Positions 1 through 7,100 of a stretch of 7,929 nt of DNA are shown piece by piece. This DNA is from Candidatus Aminicenantota bacterium (GTDB lineage Bacteria > Acidobacteriota > Aminicenantia > Aminicenantales > Aminicenantaceae): positions 1-7,929 of the forward strand of contig DAOUSP010000049.1 in assembly GCA_030627155.1 (NCBI GenBank), in the 5' to 3' direction. Every line of letters starts with the position of its first letter. The stretch's first letter is position 1. The notes under the pieces are model-generated. The model saw only the letters and a list, made by a program, of their open reading frames with translations. It made no database searches and had not been told where the DNA came from. The position numbers and the translations under genes are program-made.

Positions 1-1
1 G

Positions 2-451
2 AATCTCATGTACATGCATGAACTTACCATGGCACAAGCTCAATCCCAGCAGACAATTCATGGCGACAGCCGTTTCTTTGATTTTAGCTGGAACATCAGC
101 AAAACATTAGTGGAGACTAACCGGATAGAGGGTGCGGTCTTGTTGGAGGTCTCTTATGCTGCTCTTTGGTTTAAGGAAGAAGAAGGCAAATTAGTAACAA
201 CACTCGACCTATTCTTGGAACTTCACGGTGATGACGACCAAGTTGTCTGGGAATACAAAGATTCCTTTCAGGTGGAATCCAGTGAAGAGGAATTAAAAAA
301 GGAAAAGAAGAAAAAATTCCATATAGAAGTTCCTTTTGTTCTGGAAAAAGAACTTCCCATGGTTCAACTGGGAAAAAGCAAGATGTACGCTACTCTGATA
401 AACAGGACAGGTGGCGATAAGATAAGAAAAGTTTTAGATTTCAAACTCTGA
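2..451 (+). CDS. GWxTD-family protein, C-terminal part (5' end outside window)
   Basis: The reading frame is open to the left edge, and none of the ATGs at 8, 17 or 29 has a Shine-Dalgarno sequence, so I read this as the 3' part of a longer gene. About 149 codons are visible. There is no signal peptide or membrane segment. The visible part is hydrophilic, with alternating hydrophobic residues typical of beta strands and a Lys/Glu-rich linker near the middle. It aligns by eye with the C-terminal domain of the GWxTD lipoprotein at 2895-3959: both have a strand followed by an acidic/basic turn, then a last strand ending in TG-(x)-K-(I/L)-RK-(V/L)-L. This is a manual alignment of low identity; the diagnostic GWxTD motif would lie off the window. 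It precedes the TPR gene at 506 by 54 bp on the same strand, so an operon is likely. Function is unknown. Confidence 0.6.
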   Translation, partial: NLMYMHELTMAQAQSQQTIHGDSRFFDFSWNISKTLVETNRIEGAVLLEVSYAALWFKEEEGKLVTTLDLFLELHGDDDQVVWEYKDSFQVESSEEELKKEKKKKFHIEVPFVLEKELPMVQLGKSKMYATLINRTGGDKIRKVLDFKL

Positions 452-505
452 ATCAGTGAAAATAACGGGTTTGAATGCCTAATATCAGAAAAAGGGAGGT
501 TGTAG

Positions 506-1462
506 ATGAAAAAGCTCATTTTTTTATTTTTATTTGTTTTTTTTAGTGCTTCATCTTTAATCTTATCCCAGGCATATTTAGAAGAAGTACAGGCCTGCCA
601 TTTTCTGGAACAAGGAAAAATCGATGAAGCACTGCTCCTCCTTAACAGGAAAATAAAAAGATATCCTTACAATTATGATTGTCACCTGTATGTTGGGTTA
701 GCTTATTATCTTAAAGGCGATTTTAATAAATCTTTTGATGTCCTGCAAAAGGTCGAATTCGAGACAGAGAAAATGGAAAAGGCAAAGGGGACATTGACCG
801 CAGGAAAAAAGCTGGAGAGCTTTGGCCAGGAAGATGCTTTCCTTGCCCAGAGAGGAGGAGTTGTTTTTTCAAAGGGAAGAAAAGGAATCCTGAAATTTGC
901 CTTAGGAATGCTTTATAAGAAAAACAAAGATTATGAGAATGCAAGAAAAAAATTTAGCGATTCTTTGAAATATAATTATCCTGAAGTTGAAGCAAGAAAG
1001 CAGCTTTGCGTGGTGTATGGATATCTTAAGGATTATAAGAAGGCACAGAGCGAGCTGGAGCAGATTTTAAAAAAAGCTCAAAAAGATGATGGTTTGATTT
1101 TCATAGAGGGTTTCCTTTCATATGGGTTAAAGGATGAAGCCCATGCGCTGGAGTGCTTTTCAAAGGTTTCAAATTCTATTCTTGCAGCCAAACGTAATCT
1201 TGCCCTTATATATTATAACCAAGGAGATTACCAAGAAGCTCTTTCAATTTGGCAGGAGATTTTGGATCAGTTTCCCAGTGATGTGGATTCATTGAAGAAC
1301 TCAGGAAGGGCATATTTCCATCTTGGTCAACAGGAAAAAGCTCAGGAACAGTTTGATAAGATTGGGTTAAAAATTAAAGTTGAGAAGTATTCTCCCAAGA
1401 AAATTGATCTCATCCTGGAAGATTTTTTTGTTGATGTTGTCTTTGATTTTCAGTGCAAATGA
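506..1462 (+). CDS. exported tetratricopeptide (TPR) repeat protein
   Basis: The start is supported by GGGAGGT at 494-500, five bases before the ATG. Residues 1-22 form a signal peptide: a Lys pair, then a Phe/Leu-rich core, ending near LILSQ. The mature protein is mostly alpha-helical repeats. TPR-like units are visible at about residues 24-57, 58-90, 128-160, 161-194, 195-226, 228-259 and 261-293, with typical pairs such as G-D-(Y/F)-x-x-A (for example GDYQEALSIW, 240-249). Such repeats bind protein partners, so a periplasmic scaffold or assembly role is plausible, but no catalytic motif is seen. It lies between a probable GWxTD protein and another TPR protein on the same strand. The last 15 or so codons are odd: the frame ends just after a T7 run, while the +1 frame stays open and protein-like to 1544, suggesting a frameshift or sequencing error at the C-terminus. 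Confidence 0.85.
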   Translation: MKKLIFLFLFVFFSASSLILSQAYLEEVQACHFLEQGKIDEALLLLNRKIKRYPYNYDCHLYVGLAYYLKGDFNKSFDVLQKVEFETEKMEKAKGTLTAGKKLESFGQEDAFLAQRGGVVFSKGRKGILKFALGMLYKKNKDYENARKKFSDSLKYNYPEVEARKQLCVVYGYLKDYKKAQSELEQILKKAQKDDGLIFIEGFLSYGLKDEAHALECFSKVSNSILAAKRNLALIYYNQGDYQEALSIWQEILDQFPSDVDSLKNSGRAYFHLGQQEKAQEQFDKIGLKIKVEKYSPKKIDLILEDFFVDVVFDFQCK

Positions 1463-1555
1463 GAAGATTGAAGATGCTTATTTTACAGCTTGGCTTATTA
1501 AGGCCAAACAGGTGAGGGGAGCAAAACCATTCCATGGCTTTTAATCCTTTCATCC

Positions 1556-1573
1556 TATCACGGAAATCGAGAT
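1556..1573 (-). repeat. solo copy of an inverted-repeat end sequence
   Basis: The 18 bases TATCACGGAAATCGAGAT are, when reverse-complemented, identical at 17 of 18 positions to 2711-2728. They also resemble 2863-2880. This copy sits in the 188-bp gap before the gene at 1651, just upstream of its candidate promoter. It may be a remnant of the same intergenic repeat family, or a binding site. The matching copy is on the other side of that gene in opposite orientation. Confidence 0.55.
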
Positions 1574-1590
1574 GCATATGAAGAGGAGAG

Positions 1591-1619
1591 TTGAATTTAA
1601 TTGGGTGATATTTTAAAAT
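1591..1619 (+). promoter_or_regulatory. candidate sigma-70-type promoter for the CarboxypepD_reg/TPR gene
   Basis: TTGAAT at 1591-1596 (4 of 6 to the -35 consensus) is followed after exactly 17 bases by TAAAAT at 1614-1619 (5 of 6 to the -10 consensus). Initiation would fall near 1626, about 25 bases before the ATG at 1651 and upstream of its AAGGAGG ribosome site. The region is AT-rich, so chance matches occur. A separate promoter would explain the 188-bp gap from the preceding TPR gene. Confidence 0.45.
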
Positions 1620-1650
1620 AAGTTGAGAAAACTCACATAAGGAGGAACCT

Positions 1651-2643
1651 ATGAAGGTTAAGAATATATGGTTCGTCTTTTTAATCCTGATTTTAAGCTT
1701 AAGTCTTACTTTGAGTCTTTTAGGGCAGCAGGGCCGTGGAAGAGGAAGAATCAGGGGAACAGTTCAAGATGATGCAGGTAATCCAATAGAGGGTGTTAAA
1801 ATTGTAGCAGAGCATTTAGAGTATAAAACTACTTTTGAGTCAAAATCTGACAAGAAAGGTACATGGGCGATTGCTGGTCTTGGAACAGGATATTTCCGTA
1901 TCACAGCAATCAAAGAAGGATATGGCACTGTTTACCATGAAATGAGAGTGAGCCAATTTTCAAAGAAGAACCCTTCTATTGATTTTACATTAAAAAAAGT
2001 TCAAGCCGTTCCTCTTAACATGCCTGCTATTCAGGATGAATCAGCCGTAGCTGTATTTGATGAAGGCAACCTTCTTTTTGAAAAGGAAAAATATTCTGAG
2101 GCTATCGTAAAATTCGAGGAATTTTTGTCAAAAAATCCGTCTGTTTATCAGGTGTATATCAATATTGGCAATTGTTACCGAGAAGTGGGAGAATATGATA
2201 ATGCTCTGGAAGCCTACCATATAATATTAGATAAAGTGAAAACAGAAGAGGGAACTCGTGAAGACAAAGAAATGGAAGCGCGAGCTCTGGCTAATATTGG
2301 TCAGACATATATTAAACAGGGAGACTTGGAAAAAGCCAATGAGTTTTTAAAACAGGCGGTGGATATATTCCCTGAAGATGAGACCCTGGCGTTTAATGTT
2401 GGAGAAATCTATTTCAAACAGGGGGCCATAGATGAGGCAATTGAATATTACAAAATTGCTATTAAAATCAAAGATACTTGGTTCCCACCTTACAGACAGT
2501 TAGGTTATGCGTATTTAAACAAAGGTGAATATGAGTTAGCTGTCGATGCCATGAAGAAGTTTCTGGAAGTCGCTCCAGATGATCCCCAAGCAGAAACAAT
2601 AAGAAATTTAATCCCCAAGTTAGAAGAGCTTATCAAAAAATAA
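1651..2643 (+). CDS. exported carboxypeptidase-regulatory-like domain plus TPR protein
   Basis: The ATG follows AAGGAGG with a five-base gap, a strong ribosome site. Residues 1-27 are a signal peptide with a long Leu/Ile/Ser core ending near LLGQQ. Residues 32-116 form a carboxypeptidase-regulatory-like beta-sandwich: GRIRGTVQDDAGNPIEGVKI, then G-T-W-x-I-x-G-L-x-x-G and a final strand IDFTLKK. This is the same fold that heads the TonB-dependent receptor at 4151-7183. Residues 132-310 hold about five TPRs, at roughly 132-163, 166-199, 209-242, 243-276 and 277-310, with motifs such as QTYIKQGDLEKANEF and YAYLNKGEYELAVDA. The protein should be periplasmic or surface-attached and is likely a binding or scaffold protein; no enzyme motif is visible. 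It is the third same-strand gene after the GWxTD fragment and the TPR gene, but a promoter of its own is likely. The domain assignment is firm; the function is not. Confidence 0.9.
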   Translation: MKVKNIWFVFLILILSLSLTLSLLGQQGRGRGRIRGTVQDDAGNPIEGVKIVAEHLEYKTTFESKSDKKGTWAIAGLGTGYFRITAIKEGYGTVYHEMRVSQFSKKNPSIDFTLKKVQAVPLNMPAIQDESAVAVFDEGNLLFEKEKYSEAIVKFEEFLSKNPSVYQVYINIGNCYREVGEYDNALEAYHIILDKVKTEEGTREDKEMEARALANIGQTYIKQGDLEKANEFLKQAVDIFPEDETLAFNVGEIYFKQGAIDEAIEYYKIAIKIKDTWFPPYRQLGYAYLNKGEYELAVDAMKKFLEVAPDDPQAETIRNLIPKLEELIKK

Positions 2644-2710
2644 TACAAGATAAAACAGTATTTTATAAGATTTTTTCTGGGAATAGAAAAAAGGTTAAAG
2701 GAGCGTAAAC

Positions 2711-2880
2711 ATCTCTATTTCCGTGATAAGGGAAACATCTGACCTAATTTAGAAGTACGGCGACGGTTTCTCTCTATCTGAAGCCCATTGTGGAGGGTGG
2801 GAGGGTCTTGGCAAGGATGGAGGGGAACCGGCACTGTGACAGATTACACGTTCATAATTAAGTGTCATGGAAATAGAGAG
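2711..2880. repeat. MITE-like intergenic block with imperfect terminal inverted repeats
   Basis: TCTCTATTTCCGTGA (2712-2726) is the reverse complement of TCATGGAAATAGAGA (2865-2879) with one mismatch, enclosing a block of about 168 bp. The interior (about 2755-2850) is visibly richer in G and C than both AT-rich flanks and contains the G cluster at 2792-2805. No convincing coding frame fills it. The size, terminal repeats, foreign composition and position between convergent genes fit a small non-autonomous element or a structured intergenic repeat. A further partial end copy lies at 1556-1573. No clear target-site duplication is seen at the ends, so a transposon origin is unproven. The remaining bases of the 2644-2894 gap show nothing clear. 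Confidence 0.45.
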
Positions 2881-2894
2881 GCTTCCTAAAGTAG

Positions 2895-3959
2895 TTATTT
2901 TCTTTTACTTTTAATATCTTTCACTTGAAGCAGCTTACGAAGTCTTTTTCCTGTTACATTGTCAGTCACACTGATATAAATAAACTTGCTTTCGAGAGGA
3001 AAATCAAGTTCTATTTCATTGTGAATAACACTCTTATTGGTTACCATACTTCTGATTTGATTTTTCGATAATACCTGTAAGGATTGCTTTTCTTGTCTTG
3101 TTATCATATTGCTTTGTGTGTCCCGGATTTCTGCAGACATAGATAAATCACAAGTAAATTTTTCCTGTTTTTTGTGGAAATCCAGCCTGTAACAGGGAAT
3201 GTCTATTGAGATGATAACCGATGCTGCTTCCCCTTTTTTGCGGGAGATATCAGCATAAACATCGTAGTCAAAGATAGCAAGATCCCCAGGCGTTTTCTCG
3301 TCCATCTGGATTTGTCCAAGCCATTGATATTTTGCCAGATTTGGAGGATCCCATGTTGGAGAGACCATTGAAAATGGAGTGATTTCAAGTTTTGTTGTGA
3401 GCTGGTAATCACCTGTTCCATGATAATCGACAAAAACAAGGCGCAGGGGACCTGCAAAGTATTCGGGATAATTATCATAGACCCAAATCTCTGTTGGCCG
3501 TTCAGTGATTGTTCCTGTTTCAATGGGATTTGCCTTCACAAATTTTGCTTGTTCATATGGAACATCCCCCATGGATTTTGTAATAACATTTGTAGGCGGA
3601 CCAAGGAGGATGTAAATTCTTCCTCTGTCTGTCTTCCATCCAGGCTTTCCAACTTTAAAAGCTTTGTCCCCAATCGCAAGCCGGGTGTAATACGTCCGTC
3701 GGAATTCGTTCTCGGGTGTCGAAGGATCAGGATCGCGTCGGGCCCAGAAATCCTTGATGAATTCGCCACGGTCCTCGGGAGGCATTTCGCGAAATATCTT
3801 CTCTTCTATAGGAAGAATTATATAACCAATCAAATCAAGAAATTTTTGGCTTGCCGGGTCAAGGGAAACCCTTTTGGGTACACTGCTGGCGCAGGAAAAT
3901 AAGAAAAAACATAAGCAAAAGGAAAAAACTATAATCAATATTACAGCGATTGGCTTCAT
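2895..3959 (-). CDS. GWxTD-domain lipoprotein
   Basis: I start at the ATG at 3959, preceded by GGGGGA four bases upstream, not at the in-frame GTG at 3995, because only the later start places the signal peptide at the N-terminus and lies downstream of a candidate promoter. The product is 354 residues. Residues 1-23 are a lipoprotein signal with lipobox LFSC, Cys23 being the predicted lipidated residue. Residues about 36-175 carry the GWxTD domain: F-W-x-R-R-D-P-D-P-S-T-P-x-N-E-F (71-86), GWKTDRGRIYILLGPP (107-122), and a following EIWVYDNYP strand (157-165). Residues about 230-350 form a beta-rich C-terminal domain. GWxTD proteins are known mainly from Acidobacteriota, Bacteroidota and related lineages, and their biochemical role is not established. 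The gene lies downstream of the receptor at 4151 on the same strand, separated by a terminator, so it is probably transcribed on its own. Confidence 0.92.
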   Translation of the reverse strand: MKPIAVILIIVFSFCLCFFLFSCASSVPKRVSLDPASQKFLDLIGYIILPIEEKIFREMPPEDRGEFIKDFWARRDPDPSTPENEFRRTYYTRLAIGDKAFKVGKPGWKTDRGRIYILLGPPTNVITKSMGDVPYEQAKFVKANPIETGTITERPTEIWVYDNYPEYFAGPLRLVFVDYHGTGDYQLTTKLEITPFSMVSPTWDPPNLAKYQWLGQIQMDEKTPGDLAIFDYDVYADISRKKGEAASVIISIDIPCYRLDFHKKQEKFTCDLSMSAEIRDTQSNMITRQEKQSLQVLSKNQIRSMVTNKSVIHNEIELDFPLESKFIYISVTDNVTGKRLRKLLQVKDIKSKRK

Positions 3960-3986
3960 GTTTCCCCCAATAGTGTCTATTTTTCT

Positions 3987-4014
3987 ATTATGCACCTATT
4001 TGTTTATATTCCAA
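3987..4014 (-). promoter_or_regulatory. candidate promoter of the GWxTD lipoprotein gene
   Basis: On the minus strand, TTGGAA (4014-4009) is followed after 16 bases by CATAAT (3992-3987). Initiation would fall near 3980, about 20 bases before the ATG at 3959. The GTG at 3995 would then lie upstream of the transcript, which argues for the shorter start. The -35 box overlaps the edge of the inverted repeat at 4013-4064. The match to consensus is only moderate. Confidence 0.35.
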
Positions 4015-4064
4015 AATATTTTCTCATGAAAGAGAAATTCTCCTCAGAAAGAAGAAAATATTTT
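4013..4064. repeat. 12-bp perfect inverted repeat upstream of the GWxTD gene
   Basis: AAAATATTTTCT (4013-4024) and AGAAAATATTTT (4053-4064) are exact reverse complements, 28 bases apart. The core AAAATATTTT is itself a palindrome, so the site also appears as two direct copies. The spacer holds another small palindrome, GAGAAATTCTC (4032-4042). The position, just upstream of the candidate -35 box, would suit paired regulator sites, though the AT-rich composition raises the chance level. Confidence 0.35.
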
Positions 4065-4092
4065 ATGCAATCTTTTTTGAAGATGCCGTAGG

Positions 4093-4126
4093 AAAAAAGA
4101 GGGGAGGAAATGATCCTCCCCTCTTT
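4093..4126 (-). terminator. intrinsic terminator of the TonB-dependent receptor gene
   Basis: AAAGAGGGGAGGA (4096-4108) pairs perfectly with TCCTCCCCTCTTT (4114-4126) around a five-base loop. Read on the minus strand, the 13-bp GC-rich stem ends in a run of six T residues (opposite 4098-4093). It begins about 25 bases after the receptor stop codon. This is a textbook rho-independent terminator and separates the receptor from the GWxTD gene. Confidence 0.93.
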
Positions 4127-4150
4127 GAATTCCAGCGTGAGAGTCTTGAT

Positions 4151-7100
4151 TTAGAAGGTAAAACGCAAGCTCATCTTGAACACTCTATTTCCAAAAGCTC
4201 CGGAGATATCTCCATAATTTCCATATCGCTCAAAAGTAGGATTAGATGGGTCTGAATAATCGATATAACCGCCTGGGTTACCGGTAATAGAATAGCCGCT
4301 TCGGCCTAAGGCGTTCAGGATGTCAAGGTAACCACCGACTGTGACAGTTTCTGTCAGGCGGAATCTCTTTTCAATCCTCAAATCAAGAGTTGTTACAGGT
4401 GCATTTCTTCTGGTTCCGTTTTCTTCTGTGGGAACACCATAGCTATCACCAGGCCATTGGTATTTTGGATCATCTGGGATGTAGACCGTAACTGACCTAC
4501 TCCAGGGTGAACCCGAGATGTGGTTGAAGTAGGTGCTCAACACAAAGTCATAAGGCAGCATGACTGTGCTCTGGATTTTGATGTTGATTGGACGGTCAAG
4601 ATCCAGTCTCCCATCAGAATAAACCCAGGTATTGGGAGTATCGAAGTTTCCAGAAGCGCCGTATGACGCATTATAGTCTCCACCAATATTCCCCCAGGCT
4701 TTGCTCCAGACAAGAGAGCCCAGGAGCTGCCAGCGGTTTGACATTCTCTTGTTTACAATAAACTGAAGGGCTGTGTATTTTCTGTAAGATCCGTCTACGT
4801 TTGTCAAATAGTAATGAATAGCTGGCGCGCCAGCCAGTTCGGCATAGCAGTAAGAAGTTTTGTCATCATCGGTTCCGAATAGTCCGTCATCGCCAGGATC
4901 TTTGAATTCGAATTTTTCCCAGTATGGACTGTCAGCGCTATATCCTTTCCAGGCCTCATCTTTTCCAAAGCCATAATCGTTTACATCTTCAAAGACATTC
5001 TGTTTGTGTTTGTATATGAAACTCAAGCCAACGCTTAAATCTCGGGCTAACTCGTGCTCGAATCCAAAGGTAAATTCATCTGTATAAGGCGCTGTAGCAT
5101 CTCTGTTCATCTCTGCGTCCAAGTCATAAGTGAATGGATCTGGTGGCAGGTAGCGAAGCGAGTATCTGTCAGTAGGGTCAGGTTTCCCATTGTAATTGTC
5201 ATCAAACCAGTACCAGCTTCCAGTGCTGGGATAATTGGGATTTGCAAGCGAGTAGTACTGAATCATCAGGTATTCATTGTATCTTGAATAGGACCCCTTT
5301 ACTGAAGTCTTTCCGTCTCCGAAGAGGTCGTAAGAGAATCCAAGGCGAGGTGAAAGATGAGTCCAGGTTAGACAGTCAAACGCATCAAGATTATACTCGC
5401 TGTAAGGTGATTCTGCACCTGCAATCATGGTGAGAATATTGTAGGGATCAGCGGTTGCCCCATGCTCCTGTGGAGGAAATTTTCCTGTGCTTGTGTCAAA
5501 ACGAACACCTAAATTAAGTGTAAGCCGGTCTTTGATAGTGACGCTGTCCTGAATGAAAACGCCCAAACGATCCATGGTGTTTTCCTGAACAGAGCTTCCT
5601 TCCTCAGACCCGCTAATGTAGGCATAGAGTCTGGTCCTATTTGGGGAGGAAGAAGTAGCATATCCATAGATGCTTCCGTTGTAATAATAGATTATGTAAG
5701 GATTCTTTCTCCACCAATCCCAGTTTCCAGATGTGCGTTCGTATTCGACCCCAATCTTGATTTCATGGGAGGCACCAAAAAGATTGTCCTGGAAAAGTGT
5801 GGCTGCAGCAGAAGGATTAAATCTTGTTCGAAGATAGGTTTCCTCGAAACGGGGATTATTTCTATAGATTCCCCAGTATCTGTCATAATCACGGGGTGCA
5901 TCCGCAATGGCATATTCGCTGTATGGTATTGGGAAGAAACGGTTGATATAGCCAATACGGGCATCGACGAACAGATTCTGGGTGATGACCCAGTTGAGCT
6001 GGGAGCTGAATGTATGGCCTATTTCACCATCCCATTTTGTGGTTGCAGTAACATCCAGATAGTTCTGAATACGGTTTGTGTAGAAATCTTCGGTAATGGT
6101 TGTCAGGTTGTAAGTGGTCATCAGGCGTATGTTAGAAGCAAGCTGGAAAGTCAATTTTCCAAAGAAATTCATTTCTTTGTGTGGTGCTTCATCCAGAGTG
6201 TAAACCCTTTTTCCTGCAGCCATAGTGTCGTCCCAGATAACATGGTTGAAATCTCTATTCCATGTGAAATACCTGCCGTTTGTGAAAAACCAAACACGGT
6301 CTTTGATTATCGGACCGCCAAAGAAAAGGGAAAAGTCCTTCCAGGAATTCCAGCCCGTAGGCTTGGTAAGCCCCACCGCCGTCAAGTCCTCTTCACTAAG
6401 GAGACTCTCCTGCGTGTCTTGGTTGTAGAATTCTACAGTACCTCCGCCGTGAAATTCATTTCCTCCGGATTTGGTTACAATGTTGATAAATCCTCCATCC
6501 GCAATTCCAACGTCGGCTGGATGTCCAGACAGCCCAAATTCCACTTCTTCATAGACATCGATATTAATGTTGGTCATAGGATACATGACTACCGGGTCGT
6601 TGATGGAAACACCATCTATGGAATATTGGTTGCCACGGACAGTACTTCCAGAAATGAAGGATGTCCGGCGATAGCTTACATTTTCGGATACTGACCCAGG
6701 GATCGAGTTGAGGACGTCATAAAGGTCACGGGACATCGGAATGTTGTAGATAAAACTCTTGGAATAATTGACAGTGGTTTTTGATGATTTGACATCGACT
6801 ACAGGAGAAACTCCTACAACGGTAACTTCTTCTTCGATGGCACTCATTTCCATTGTGATGGATATAGAAGTTGCTTTTCCAACGCTTACTCTTAACTCTT
6901 TTTGCAAAGTTGTTTTAAAGCCGGGCATTTCCAATTTTATGGCGTAATCTGAGCCAGAGGGAAGTGCCGGAAAACGAAAAACTCCCGTTTCTGATGTGAT
7001 GAATGTCATCGTTCCCTGTAATGCAGGGCCTTCAACAGTGACAGTGACTCCAGGCAAGGGGTTCCCCTCGCTGTCAACAACTTTTCCTGTTAAAGAGCCG

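Noticed and set aside
2671..2692. hairpin TTTTTTCT / AGAAAAAA after the gene ending at 2643
   Set aside because: The stem is nearly all A-T and is followed by AAGG, not a T run, so it does not meet the form of an intrinsic terminator.
2748..2861. 37-codon + strand open stretch inside the repeat block
   Set aside because: It has no start codon near its beginning and no recognisable protein pattern; I could not tie it to a transposase or intron protein.
2749..2868. 39-codon minus-strand ORF inside the repeat block
   Set aside because: The peptide is Pro/Ser-rich, has no ribosome site, and begins in the terminal inverted repeat; it looks like translation of a repeat element.
3420..3902. 160-codon open frame on the + strand
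   Set aside because: Antisense to the well-supported GWxTD lipoprotein, with no Shine-Dalgarno sequence or recognisable domain.
3960..3995. longer GWxTD start at the GTG at 3995
   Set aside because: It would put 12 charged/polar residues before the lipoprotein signal and lies upstream of the candidate -10 box; the ATG at 3959 has a better ribosome site.
5765..6694. 309-codon open frame on the + strand
   Set aside because: It lies wholly antisense within the receptor at 4151-7183, has no signal or domain pattern, and is Cys/Ile/Gly-rich as expected of a complement of a Tyr/Asn-rich barrel gene.
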